DNA of 64,000 bases from Microcystis panniformis FACHB-1757. Lineage in GTDB: Bacteria > Cyanobacteriota > Cyanobacteriia > Cyanobacteriales > Microcystaceae. Shown here piece after piece: positions 9,004 through 17,762 of the stretch. The notes beneath the pieces were generated by a model. The model was not told where the DNA came from. It did not search any database and saw only the letters and a program-made list of their open reading frames with translations. Every line of letters starts with the position of its first letter. Positions within the stretch are counted from its first letter, which is position 1. Location: the NCBI RefSeq assembly GCF_001264245.1, contig NZ_CP011339.1, forward strand, positions 1,364,001 through 1,428,000. Reading direction: 5' to 3'. A program made the translations under genes and the position numbers.

Positions 9004-10632
9004 ATGAGGGGAGAATTATTAGTAGCCTGGGCAGCACAACAAAAATCCTTCGATAGCAATTCTGCTGTGAACAGCCAAACGGTGGGAGACATTCCTGAAC
9101 TGGTTCTTGTCTTGATCCTGCTGCTACTGATTGCCACTGCCGTAGCTCTAGTAACCCAGCGATTACGCATTTCCTATGTGGCAGGTTTAGTCTTAGCAGG
9201 ATTACCGATTACCGATCTGTTATCTCGTCGTATTGGGTTAGATCCGTTTTTAGTGCTTAACCTTTTTCTGCCGATTCTGATTTTTGAAGCGGCGATTAAT
9301 ACCGATATCAGCCGTCTTCGCAGTACCTTTAAACCGATCGCACTGCTGGCAGGACCCGGCTCGGTTTTTTCTGCGGCGATTATTGCAGTTTTGGTAAAAT
9401 TTGGCCTGGGGCTAGATTGGATTCCCGCCTTACTGGTGGGAGTGATTCTAGCAAATACCGATACTGTCTCAATAATTGCCGTCTTTAAGGAAATTCGGGT
9501 TCCCTCTAGGCTCTTGACTATTGTGGAAGGGGAAACACTATTTAATGATACAGCCGCACTCGTCACCTTCAATTTGCTCTTGGTGATTTACGCGACCGGA
9601 ACCATCAGCACCACACAAGTTATCGAGGAAGTGTTGATCGTTGCTCTGGGTGGGGGATTAGTGGGTGCTGTCCTGGGCTATCTGTGTCTTCCCATCTATG
9701 TGCGCTTACGGGATCCGCTGAGTAGCCTGTTGCTTACGGTTGCGCTTGCCTTGGGAGCTTTTCAACTCGGGCAGTTTTTGGGTGTATCGGGAGCGGTGGC
9801 GGTAGTTATTGCCGGACTTGTCTTTGGTAACTTGGGGCTGCCTCGCAGCGCCTCTGCATCCGATCGCATTACCCTGATCAGTTTTTGGGAATATGCCGGT
9901 TTTATCGTCAATACCTTTATTTTTCTGCTCATTGGCATTGAAATCAACCCCTTGACCCTATGGCAAACCTTGCCATCGATTGTGCTGGTCATTTTGGCTT
10001 ATCAATTGGGGCGTATTCTGTCAGTATATTCTTTACTATCGGTACTTCGCTGGATCGATCGACCAATCCCCTTACGCTGGCAACATATTCTGATTTTGGG
10101 CAACATCAAGGGTTCACTCTCCATGGCCCTAGCGGTTGCCATTCCTTTGGCTCTAACAGGGCGGGAATTGATCATCGAGCTAGTCTTTGGGGCTGTGTTA
10201 TTTTCTCTGGTTATCCAAGGATTAGCCTTACCCTGGTTAATTAAAAAGCTCAATATTAGTCAGGTTTCGGCAGTAACACGGGATATTGGACAGTTACAGC
10301 TGCAGTTGATCGCGTCGAAAGCGGCACAAGATGAGTTAGCCAATTTACTGAAATCCGGCGTTTTACCGAAAGCAGTGTACGAAGAACTGTGGGCATCTTA
10401 TCAGGCAAAAGTGGCGGTATCGGAACGGCTGCTGCGGGATGCTTATAATCAGTCTCGATCGGGGCAAATGGAGCCTAACAACAGTCAGTTAGATGCCATT
10501 CGACGACGATTGTTCCTCGCCGAGAAAGCCGCCCTGGGGGATGCACTTCGCAAACGCATTGTACCAGAAGATTTAGTACAATCCTACGTTAAAGGTTTGG
10601 ATGAGAAACTTCTATCGTTGGACGATGATTAG
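9004..10632 (+). CDS. Sodium/proton antiporter, CPA1 (NhaP) family
   Basis: A 542-aa protein with about 12 hydrophobic segments in residues 33-410. CPA1 features are present: FEAAINTDIS, GVILANTDTVSIIAVFKE (the paired-Asp region of the transport core), EGETLFNDTAALVTF and GNIKGSLSMALA. A cytoplasmic tail (about 415-542) is rich in Gln, Ala and charged residues. It probably exports Na+ or K+ in exchange for protons at the plasma membrane. It converges with, and overlaps by 44 bp at the 3' ends, a TrkA-type regulator, which suggests a functional pair. The cassette is bracketed by long direct repeats. Confidence 0.93.
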   Translation: MRGELLVAWAAQQKSFDSNSAVNSQTVGDIPELVLVLILLLLIATAVALVTQRLRISYVAGLVLAGLPITDLLSRRIGLDPFLVLNLFLPILIFEAAINTDISRLRSTFKPIALLAGPGSVFSAAIIAVLVKFGLGLDWIPALLVGVILANTDTVSIIAVFKEIRVPSRLLTIVEGETLFNDTAALVTFNLLLVIYATGTISTTQVIEEVLIVALGGGLVGAVLGYLCLPIYVRLRDPLSSLLLTVALALGAFQLGQFLGVSGAVAVVIAGLVFGNLGLPRSASASDRITLISFWEYAGFIVNTFIFLLIGIEINPLTLWQTLPSIVLVILAYQLGRILSVYSLLSVLRWIDRPIPLRWQHILILGNIKGSLSMALAVAIPLALTGRELIIELVFGAVLFSLVIQGLALPWLIKKLNISQVSAVTRDIGQLQLQLIASKAAQDELANLLKSGVLPKAVYEELWASYQAKVAVSERLLRDAYNQSRSGQMEPNNSQLDAIRRRLFLAEKAALGDALRKRIVPEDLVQSYVKGLDEKLLSLDDD

Positions 10633-11305
10633 TTTGAATGCCGAGGTAATCGATCATCGGTTTGACGAATTCCGGACGAGTAACCACCAAAATAGTTGAG
10701 TCGGCTTCTAGGACGGTATTGCCGTTGGGAATCTCTAAACTGGCAGAAGCGTGACACTGATAGCCAATAATCAGCGAACCGGTCGGAAAGTTGGCATCTT
10801 GAGCGATTTGGGCAACGGTACGCCCAGCTACATAACAATCCTTGGGGACGGGCAGCTTTAACACTTCCACTTGCCCCTGTTCAAAGTGCATCATCGATTC
10901 TACTTCGGGGTATTCGATCGCATTGGCCATGGTGGCAACGGCTAAATCAATCGTGCTGATGATGTGACTAGCTCCAGCAAGACGATAGGCTTCGAGAAAT
11001 TCGCGATCGCACATTCTCACCACAATATGGGAAATGCCATAACTTCTAGACAGGGTGACTAGGGCTAGATTCATCGCATCGTCCCTTAGTGCGGCCACAA
11101 CCGCATTAGCTTGTCGAATCCCTGCCTCTAGCAGAACTTTCGTGCTGACAGCACTCCCCTCAAAGGCCATGACACCGATTTTTTCCCGGGCAAACCGACA
11201 AGCTAAAGGATCCACATCAACGATGGCGACGGTGTGTCCCAAGTCTAAAAGTTGTTGGGCTAAACCTAGCCCCATCATTCCCGCCCCACCAATTAAAACG
11301 TACAT
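10589..11305 (-). CDS. TrkA-type K+ channel/transporter regulator (RCK_N plus RCK_C)
   Basis: A 238-aa cytosolic protein. Residues 1-125 form a Rossmann NAD-binding RCK_N domain (MYVLIGGAGMMGLG, then the acidic strand end VAIVDVD and ALRDDAMNLALVTLSR); residues about 140-220 are RCK_C-like (QVEVLKLPVPKDC, ILVVTRPE). Such proteins gate K+ or Na+ transport in response to nucleotides. It faces the CPA1 antiporter tail to tail with a 44-bp overlap, so transcripts would be antisense at their 3' ends. The partnership is inferred from position. Confidence 0.88.
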   Translation of the reverse strand: MYVLIGGAGMMGLGLAQQLLDLGHTVAIVDVDPLACRFAREKIGVMAFEGSAVSTKVLLEAGIRQANAVVAALRDDAMNLALVTLSRSYGISHIVVRMCDREFLEAYRLAGASHIISTIDLAVATMANAIEYPEVESMMHFEQGQVEVLKLPVPKDCYVAGRTVAQIAQDANFPTGSLIIGYQCHASASLEIPNGNTVLEADSTILVVTRPEFVKPMIDYLGIQTNHRPTIEVSHPNL

Positions 11306-11334
11306 AGCGGCTCTTTACTTAACAAAATACTGCC

Positions 11335-11511
11335 TAAGTAGGTAGGCGTTAAAAATTATCAGATGCCCCCTTATTCAGGGGGATCCCCCGCCTATCGGCA
11401 CCCCCCTTATCAAGGGGGGCAGGGGGGATCGAACCTAAAATCCATTTTTAATTTAATTATAACCAGCTACTTAATTAAGTGGTTTCAATTAGATTATAAC
11501 CAGCTACTTAC
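11335..11511. repeat. R1 repeat, complete, plus a duplicated right tip
   Basis: Begins TAAGTAGGTAGGCGTTAAAA and ends TTATAACCAGCTACTTAA at 11473; a second right-end fragment (ATTATAACCAGCTACTTA) follows at 11490-11511. The interior contains AGGGGGATCCCCCGCCTATC and the CCCCTTATCAAGGGG hairpin. It lies directly downstream of the TrkA-type gene's promoter side. Confidence 0.78.
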
Positions 11512-12360
11512 CCAAAAAATCTCCACAGACAACATCAAATAAATTTATTTTTATCAATTCAAATACCAGAAAAAACGGTTCTTCGTTACTTGGTATGGTT
11601 CGATAGGGGGGCATAAATCGACTAAATCCTTATCTGGCAAGAGACTTAATTGATTAGTTCGCTCTAGAGCAAAAACAATTGACAAAAATCGCTAAATGCC
11701 TTTCTATATAAGGGTTCCATCCCTTATAACCCCCGTCCATTGCATAACACAAACCGAAGAGCCGAAAAAACAACTCTAGCAGTTATCTTAAGGGTGAGGT
11801 AGAACAGATAGAGATGATGCTAAATCCCGTCATTTCGTCTTTACCACAATTCGGGCATTTTGTCAAAAAAATTTTGACTTTGCAACAAAACTACACAAAA
11901 ATTAGATCAACGTTGTTCGGGAAAAAAGGCATAATTGACCAAAGTGTTTGGTTTGGCTAAAAGGGAAAGTCTAGATTTAGCAATGGTTTCAAGGCAAGCT
12001 AGACCTTGAAAAGTCCAAAAAAGCACAGAAAAACCCACCATAGCATAATGCAAAATTATACCAAAATCGCTGGAAGTATTGTCACCTCGTAAATAAATAG
12101 AAATTATTCTCAATAAATTCTTAAGTAAAAATAAATATTACCAATTGTAAATTTAAATATTTTTAAGTATTGAAGGTGTTTGTATATAGAATACTTATCA
12201 TTTTGCCCCGATTGCCTCTAACTTTTCCCTTCCCACAGCAATCACCGGGTAAATAGAAAATTTCTCACTCTTTCTCCTAGAGATGAAGTACAGAGTAATC
12301 CTTACTCATCAAGTATTTTAGCGACAATAACTAACCTCATCTCTCTGAGAAAGGCTGTAG
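11512..12360. repeat. Long direct repeat, copy 2 (right flank of the antiporter-TrkA cassette)
   Basis: Same order of sequence as 8140-8945, interrupted at 11577-11763 by a GGCTCTTC MITE and lacking the R2 insertion. Outside those insertions I read only scattered substitutions and a few small indels. Copies are direct, so recombination between them would delete the antiporter-TrkA cassette. No convincing gene is present. Confidence 0.88.
11577..11763. mobile_element. MITE A (GGCTCTTC-ended, 187 bp), copy 1
   Basis: Starts GGTTCTTCGTTACTTGG and ends CAAACCGAAGAGCC. It is flanked by a perfect 8-bp direct duplication GAAAAAAC (11569-11576 and 11764-11771). The paralogous sequence near 8195-8206 carries the unsplit site. 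A near-identical element lies at 31693-31878. It encodes nothing. Confidence 0.9.
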
Positions 12361-12423
12361 CGAAAGAAAATCTGATCAGTGGGAGCGTTACTTTTGTTGT
12401 CGGGGTTCCTCGATCGAACTGTT

Positions 12424-12663
12424 CTAGGTTTGGGAAATGGAGTCAAGATAGAGAGTATCCGGACAGATATCTTGTTCGTTCGGCCAAGTTACCGTACCAT
12501 CTAAAATTTTTACTTGATTAAAATACTGTTTGTTTTTAAGTTCTTGAAAGATGCCAAAATCGAGCAGTGGTGAACAATCATAAATTTTCTTTTCTTCATT
12601 AGTAAAGATGAGTTGTAATTGATAGTTTGGCAAAGGGATAACTTCTTTAACTCTAGGATTCAT
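12424..12663 (-). CDS. DUF2442 family protein
   Basis: A 79-aa protein (MNPRVKEVIPLPNYQLQL, then FTNEEKKIYDCSPLL, and near the end VTWPNEQDICPDTLY) matching the DUF2442 pattern of small regulator or antitoxin-like proteins. It follows a broken TumE-type toxin fragment on the same strand, 8 bp downstream of that fragment's stop, so it may be a leftover member of a small-gene operon. Confidence 0.82.
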   Translation of the reverse strand: MNPRVKEVIPLPNYQLQLIFTNEEKKIYDCSPLLDFGIFQELKNKQYFNQVKILDGTVTWPNEQDICPDTLYLDSISQT

Positions 12664-12671
12664 GATTTATC

Positions 12672-12836
12672 TCAGTGGTTCAATTTTATACAGTTGTTGT
12701 CCTGAAATCGAAGGACTCTCGCTCGGAAATAGCCTCGATCGAATAAAATTCTTTCATCGACAATCGCGAAAGAGTTCACAATCGAACTCTCAGATAATTT
12801 CCGTTTAACCTTGCGAATATAATCGGCTATCTCCAT
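12672..12836 (-). pseudogene. TumE-like (DUF6516) toxin, N-terminal remnant
   Basis: A 54-codon frame: MEIADYIRKVKRKLSES, then IVDERILFDRGYFRARV. The FDRGYFRAR block is characteristic of DUF6516/TumE proteins, which normally continue for another 60 or so residues. Here the frame diverges right after that block and stops. Its ATG directly abuts the stop of the partner gene. Family assignment is from pattern memory and moderate. Confidence 0.5.
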
Positions 12837-13139
12837 CTAATTTGATCGTAAACTTATCTCTTTTCTAGCTGCCAATAGCATTTCATAATAAACATTCCAC
12901 TCGAAATAATCCATAGCGTCCCCTAGCTCACCAGAACGAAATCTAGGATAGAATTCTTCCGAACTCATGGGATATTGATTTTCCTATTGCTTGATACGGG
13001 TTTCTAAATCCAAAATTTGAGCGTTAATCTGCAAATTTTCCCGTTGTTCGCTCTCAATTTTTCGATTCAGTAACTCTCTTTCTTCCTCGGAGAGAGAGAG
13101 AATTATTCGCGCGAGAGAATCAATCAGTTGGGTGTTCAT
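12837..13139 (-). pseudogene. TumA-like partner gene with an internal amber codon
   Basis: Starts at 13139 (MNTQLIDSLARIILSLSEEE) and reaches TAG at 12984-12986 after 51 residues. The same frame then continues as ENQYPMSSEEFYPRFRSGEL, with GDAMDYFEWNVYYEML, to a second stop at 12837-12839. Reading through gives 100 codons with the charged helical N-terminus and the FYPRFRSGELGDAMDYFEW motif common in small cyanobacterial partners of TumE-like toxins. The amber codon plus the truncated toxin indicate a dead TA operon. Confidence 0.55.
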
Positions 13140-13222
13140 TTAAGAACTGTAGCAGATTCGATCGAGAACCGCTGCCATAACTTCTAGGAAATAATGGATG
13201 GATGAGGCTGCACCTATCCACC

Positions 13223-13630
13223 CTAGAGATCTAAATCTGCGGGGCTAAATTTCTTGTGAATCTGAGGAAAACCTAACTGTTTAATCACTTGATGTTTGCG
13301 TTCTTCCTCAAGGGATGACAACTGATTATAATTAACCCAGTGAATACAGTTAACCGGACAAGTCTCGATCGCTTCTTGAATAATTTCTTCTTCGTCACCG
13401 TCCTGATTATAGACACGAGAGCGACCGTATTCGCCTTCAATAAAAAAGGTATTGGGGGCAACGTGGGCGCAGTGTTTACAACCGATACAAGTGACCTCAT
13501 CGACGTAAACCGCTTTCTGGCGCAGTAAACCGCCCAATTCCGGTTCAAAACCAGTGCGATCGGGGGAATCTCTTAGGAATCCCCCTAACTCTGGTTCAAA
13601 ACCAGAGCGTTCGGGAGAAAAATCAGCCAT
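13223..13630 (-). CDS. 4Fe-4S ferredoxin with duplicated N-terminal extension
   Basis: A 135-aa ferredoxin. Cluster ligands are seen in CIGCKHC and CPVNC around VAPNTFFIEGEYGRSRVY. The N-terminal 40 residues hold two copies of a roughly 18-residue unit (SPERSGFEPELGGFLR and SPDRTGFEPELGGLLR), also repetitive in DNA. The start at 13630 overlaps the stop of the DUF1257 gene by one base, so I prefer it to an upstream in-frame ATG. The cluster DUF2997, DUF1257 (Ycf35), ferredoxin is conserved in cyanobacteria; the electron-transfer partner is unknown. Confidence 0.93.
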   Translation of the reverse strand: MADFSPERSGFEPELGGFLRDSPDRTGFEPELGGLLRQKAVYVDEVTCIGCKHCAHVAPNTFFIEGEYGRSRVYNQDGDEEEIIQEAIETCPVNCIHWVNYNQLSSLEEERKHQVIKQLGFPQIHKKFSPADLDL

Positions 13631-14016
13631 TAGGCACTCCAACGTTGTACCACTAGACGAATGGAACCATCAGTATTTTTTTCCTGTGCTGCCACCTGAA
13701 AACCCTGTTTAGCAGTTTCTGCCAGGATGGTGTGGTAGGCATAACCTTGATTTACTTTTCTTAAAAATCCTTCTACGGTTAGGGGTTGTTGCCAGTATTG
13801 TAAATCGGCAACTAACTCGTACTCGTTGCCATTCCAGCGAAAACCGATATCGTAATTGTTATCTTGCTCGATTACCACCTCTGCGGTTAAAGTTTGACCT
13901 TGATAACCTTTGACGGGGTGGGAACCCTCTTTCCATTCCATCCCCATATCGCTGAGGGCGGCTTTTAGGTAGGATAGATCGCGGATTTTGGTTTTGATAT
14001 TGCTAAAGTGTGACAT
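13630..14016 (-). CDS. ycf35: Ycf35 / DUF1257 family protein
   Basis: A 128-aa protein starting MSHFSNIKTKIRDLSYLKAA, with GMEWKEGSHPVKGYQGQT, YDIGFRWNGNEYELVADLQY and a C-terminal YHTILAETAKQGFQV. This matches Ycf35 of plastids and cyanobacteria over its usual length. Function is not established. It lies between DUF2997 and ferredoxin genes on one strand and its stop overlaps the ferredoxin start. Confidence 0.9.
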   Translation of the reverse strand: MSHFSNIKTKIRDLSYLKAALSDMGMEWKEGSHPVKGYQGQTLTAEVVIEQDNNYDIGFRWNGNEYELVADLQYWQQPLTVEGFLRKVNQGYAYHTILAETAKQGFQVAAQEKNTDGSIRLVVQRWSA

Positions 14017-14060
14017 GGCTTTTCAGTGGCTTAAATAAAGGGATTGGGAAAAATGAAAAA

Positions 14061-14276
14061 TTACCAGTCGCTAAAAGTGGCTTCGTTGCTGACTTTCTCT
14101 GACTGGCTGACGGTTTGATGGTAATAATCCGAGGTTTTCTCTTGAGACATCAGCTGCCCGAGTTGTGCCTCGATCGCCGCCGTCACCTCTTGACAAGATG
14201 AACCGACTATGCCTGTCACCTTTTCCATAACGCGACCATCGGGATAGATGATAAACTCTAGGCTTTCCATGCTCAT
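14061..14276 (-). CDS. DUF2997 family protein
   Basis: A 71-aa protein: MSMESLEFIIYPDGRVMEKV, then TGIVGSSCQEVTAAIEAQLG. The FIIYPDGRV and GxxGxxC blocks are the DUF2997 signature. First gene of the conserved DUF2997-DUF1257-ferredoxin set. The start may be Met1 or Met3. Confidence 0.87.
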   Translation of the reverse strand: MSMESLEFIIYPDGRVMEKVTGIVGSSCQEVTAAIEAQLGQLMSQEKTSDYYHQTVSQSEKVSNEATFSDW

Positions 14277-14586
14277 AGCTCTTCTCGGCGTGATCTGGGG
14301 TTTGCAAAGCTCCCTATCGTTTTAATTTACGATAGTTTGCTAATCGTAGCAATCTGGTTAAAATTTTAGCAAAACTTTATATTCTGTAACCCAACTACTC
14401 TAATTGTTTGTAAGTTTCCCGTAACTTTTCTTCATCGTCAAGGGCGAACCTTGACCCAGGAGGCACAATTTAACAAAACTACACAAAAAAGACGACCTGA
14501 AGCGATAAATTGAAAATAAAGGAGATGCAACGGCGAACCACGACCGCCGAGATCATAGAATTTTGTCTATAGGAATCAGAACAAAT

Positions 14587-15588
14587 ATGAATAAACAAAC
14601 AGCCAGCGATCGCATTCGGATCGGTGTTTTAGGTTTTGGTGGTTTGGGACAGGCTGCCGCTAGAATTCTCGCCCCCAAACAGGAAATGCTTTGGACTGCC
14701 GCCGCCGATAAAGCCGGTTTTGCATACCACAAAGACGGTCTAGATGTCAATACCTGTAACAAAATTTATCATGACCAGGGTTCGATCGGTTATCTGGAAA
14801 ATTACGGCAGTCTCAGCGAAAACAGTATCGAGGAATTAATCAAAACTGCCGACGTAGAAGGCTATTTCCTCGCCTTACCAAATTTACCTAACAATTTCAT
14901 GGCCGATATCGCTAAAACCTTCATTCGCTTAGGTTGGCGCGGGGTTTTAGTCGATGCTCTCAAACGCACCAGCGCCATGGAACAAATCTTAGCACTGCAA
15001 GCAGACCTAGAAGCCGCCGGCATCACCTACATGACCGGCTGCGGTGCTACCCCCGGACTGTTAACTGCGGCCGCTGCCCTAGCTGCCCAGAGTTATGCAG
15101 AGATTCATAGCGTTAAAATTACCTTCGGCGTGGGAATCGCCAACTGGGAGGCTTATCGTGCCACTATTCGCGAAGATATCGCCCATTTACCCGGTTACAA
15201 CCCAGAAACAGCCCACCAGATGAGTGACGCAGAAGTGGAAATGCTGTTAAATAAAACCAATGGCATTCTCAGCCTCGAAAATATGGAACACGCGGACGAT
15301 ATTATGCTGGAATTGGCTGGAATTTGTGGACGCGATCGGGTTTCCGTCGGGGGTGTGGTGGATACGCGCAACCCGAAAAAGCCTTTAAGTACCAATGTTA
15401 AAGTCACGGGGCGGACTTTTGAAGGCAAAATTTCTACCCATACCTTCACTTTAGGTGATGAAACCAGTATGGCGGCTAATGTCTGCGGGCCGGCTTTTGG
15501 TTATCTGAAAGCGGGGGTTTCCCTGCATCGTCGCGGTATCTACGGATTATGGACAGCAGCAGAGATTATGCCGCAATTTGTGCGCTAG
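14587..15588 (+). CDS. Saccharopine dehydrogenase-like NAD(P)-binding oxidoreductase
   Basis: A 333-aa protein. The Rossmann motif is near the N-terminus (IRIGVLGFGGLGQAAARIL). Later conserved blocks include GYFLALPNLPNNFM, MTGCGATPGLLTAAAALA and FTLGDETSMAANVCGPAFG. I chose the ATG at 14587; an in-frame TTG lies 24 bases upstream. It is annotated in cyanobacteria as saccharopine dehydrogenase-like without a proven substrate. It converges with rluD and overlaps it by 4 bp. Confidence 0.85.
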   Translation: MNKQTASDRIRIGVLGFGGLGQAAARILAPKQEMLWTAAADKAGFAYHKDGLDVNTCNKIYHDQGSIGYLENYGSLSENSIEELIKTADVEGYFLALPNLPNNFMADIAKTFIRLGWRGVLVDALKRTSAMEQILALQADLEAAGITYMTGCGATPGLLTAAAALAAQSYAEIHSVKITFGVGIANWEAYRATIREDIAHLPGYNPETAHQMSDAEVEMLLNKTNGILSLENMEHADDIMLELAGICGRDRVSVGGVVDTRNPKKPLSTNVKVTGRTFEGKISTHTFTLGDETSMAANVCGPAFGYLKAGVSLHRRGIYGLWTAAEIMPQFVR

Positions 15589-16511
15589 GGGTTTCTCTGC
15601 CGTAAAATAGCTAAAACTTTCGGGAAAATAGCGGGTAAGGGAGCGATCGCTTCTAGGCTCTCTCCCGTGACCGGATGTATTAAGATTAAACGATAGGCGT
15701 GGAGTAATTGTCCGGGTAGATTAATTCCGATGGAACGACCGGAACTATAGAGGGGATCGCCAAGAATCGGATGACCGATGTGGCTGCTATGAACGCGAAT
15801 TTGATGAGTTCTGCCGGTTTCTAGGCGAAATTCCATTAAGGTGTAGTTGCCTAGTCTTTCCTTGATTTGCCAGTGAGTGACGGCATTTCTACCGCCTTTT
15901 TCCACGGCAATAATAGCCATCTTTTGGCGATCGCTGCGGTGACGACCGATCGGCAGATCAATTGTACCTGTTTCGCTTTTGGGGACACCGTGGACAAGGG
16001 CCATGTATTCCCGGCGGGCAGTTTTGGTTTTTAATTGTGCCTGTAGGTGTTGATGGGCCTGGTCGGTTTTGGCAATAACGATCGCACCCGTGGTATCCTT
16101 ATCTAAACGGTGAACTATACCGGGGCGTTGAATTCCACCAATTCCGGCTAAATTTGGGCAGTGATGTAGTAAAGCGTTGACCAAGGTTCCCGATTCGTGG
16201 CCGGGGGCCGGATGAACCACTAAATCGGCTGGTTTATTGATAATAATCAGATATTCGTCTTCGTAAAGAATATCAAGCTCGATCGCCTCGGCGGTTAATT
16301 CGAGGGGTTGACTGTCGGGAATGGTAATCTTTAAGCGATCACCTTGACCAACTTTAGTATTTTTATTAGTGCAAATTTGACCATTTAACTGTATATATCC
16401 CTGTTCTATCAGTTTTTGCAGCCTCGATCTCGATAAATCGGGCAATTGTGACCCCATCCAAGCATCTAAACGTTCTTTTTTTCCCGCAACTTCTAAGTTT
16501 AATTGGTTCAT
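15585..16511 (-). CDS. rluD: RluA/RluD family 23S rRNA pseudouridine synthase
   Basis: A 308-aa enzyme that isomerises uridine to pseudouridine in 23S rRNA. An S4 RNA-binding domain occupies about residues 12-75 (LDAWMGSQLPDLSRSRLQKL). The catalytic motif IVHRLDKDTTGAIVIAKT carries the nucleophilic Asp, and GRTHQIRVH is the conserved RluA-family motif near 238. Length is normal. The precise rRNA sites modified cannot be told from sequence. Confidence 0.92.
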   Translation of the reverse strand: MNQLNLEVAGKKERLDAWMGSQLPDLSRSRLQKLIEQGYIQLNGQICTNKNTKVGQGDRLKITIPDSQPLELTAEAIELDILYEDEYLIIINKPADLVVHPAPGHESGTLVNALLHHCPNLAGIGGIQRPGIVHRLDKDTTGAIVIAKTDQAHQHLQAQLKTKTARREYMALVHGVPKSETGTIDLPIGRHRSDRQKMAIIAVEKGGRNAVTHWQIKERLGNYTLMEFRLETGRTHQIRVHSSHIGHPILGDPLYSSGRSIGINLPGQLLHAYRLILIHPVTGESLEAIAPLPAIFPKVLAILRQRNP

Positions 16512-16541
16512 CGGTTTTTAGTGATCAGGGTGTAGGGTGTG

Positions 16542-17320
16542 GTGCGATTCGTTGGCTAGAAACTAGACAGTAAGACGTTTAGAGGATTAGCCGCTTGGTA
16601 AATGTAGTACCTTGATAACTTGATAACCATACAGGTGCGGGTTAGTAATAACCTTAGTCCTGTCCTCTAGATGCCTAGAGTGACGGCATTTCCTGCTGCT
16701 TTAGACTTGGTACATCTGAGGTAGTGAGCGAGGAAAAAAAGCGGTATCTGATAGCCTAAATCAGAAACCCGTTGAGCCAGAACCTATGGATAGCCCTGGG
16801 GCGAAGATACGAATTAACCATCGTCAACACCCACGAGCCAAAAGGCTGACAGGCTCGAAACAAAAGTTAACAGAGTTGGGGCTGATAGCTCATACCACTA
16901 TCAGTAAGGCATTCCCGTTACTCTGTTGTGGACAGTATCATCCTAATGGTTCAACCAATGGTTATAGGGAACGAAGTAACCCTGATTGACTCTGCCCGTT
17001 TGGGGCAGTAGGAAACCATCCGCAAGTCAATAGAGGGAGAGGATGTCCTTAAAAGCCAAGGCTTTGAGTAATATCAAAGATATGCTGACAAAGGACGGGT
17101 AACTAGGAAGTCTAAGCAACAATCAACGGTCATATACGCCCTAAAACCAACAATCTTGTCTGGTGGGGATACAGCCAAGAGGGTTGAATAGACAAGGAAA
17201 TAATAATTCCCATTATTATTCTACTAATGACAGTAGCCTAGTTACTCAGGAGCCGGATACGGCGAAAGTCGTAAGTCCGGTTTTGAAGCAGGGGGTGGGA
17301 AGGCGACTTCCTGCTCTACT
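16542..17320 (+). ncRNA. Group II intron RNA without an encoded reverse transcriptase
   Basis: The 5' end reads GTGCG (16542), the group II consensus. A domain V hairpin is at 17250-17284: GAGCCGGATACGGCGAAAGT with its complement ending in GTCCGG. Domain VI follows (about 17286-17319): AGCAGGGGGTGGGAAG pairs with CTTCCTGCT. The space between, where domain IV would house a maturase, holds only short hairpins. The element sits in the intergenic space between rluD and the roadblock gene, next to GTGTGGG tandem repeats. The exact 3' end is uncertain by a few bases. Splicing, if any, would need a maturase supplied in trans. Confidence 0.8.
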
Positions 17321-17341
17321 GTAACGGGGAGAAGGGAGGGG

Positions 17342-17385
17342 GCAGGGTGTGGGGTGTGGGGTGTGGGGTGTGGGGTGTGGGAATT
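17342..17385. repeat. GTGTGGG tandem repeats beside the intron
   Basis: Five to six head-to-tail copies of a 7-base unit (GGGTGTG) right after the intron's 3' end; a shorter version (GGGTGTAGGGTGTG) precedes the 5' end at about 16528-16541. The intron may have inserted inside this array. Confidence 0.75.
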
Positions 17386-17546
17386 ATGAATTAGGAATTG
17401 GGGAGAATAAATAGGGTTTGCTGAAAAAGTTTGTTGGTGGGGTTAGGAGTCGGTCGTCAGTAGCCGGTCGTTTCAGGCTTTGTTGCCCTCTTTTTTGTAC
17501 CAGTTTATGTACTAAGAGAAGGATAATGCAAGGTTTTTGAAGGTCT

Positions 17547-17668
17547 TAAGTAGGTGGGTGGAATTAAATATAAGATGAACGTAGGTTGGGTTGAAGCATG
17601 AAACCCAACTCCCGCATGGGTTACGCTACCGCTAACCCATCCTACAAATAATTGTGCCTCCCTACTTA
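17547..17668. repeat. R2 repeat
   Basis: TAAGTAGGTGGGTGGAATTA to GTGCCTCCCTACTTA, with the inner hairpin arms AACGTAGGTTGGG and TTACGCTACCGCTAACCC. Same family as 8779, 59272 and the array at 63586. The remainder of 17386-17828 has no gene I can support. Confidence 0.8.
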
Positions 17669-17762
17669 ATCCTATTTTCTGGCACTAACATCGGATTTTA
17701 ACAGGTCAAAAGCCTTATTTTAAAAGGGTTTTACCATTATTCAGCCAGCCCTAAATAAAAAT

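Noticed and set aside
16786..16989. A 67-codon plus-strand frame
   Set aside because: It lies inside the group II intron RNA and has no protein-like composition.
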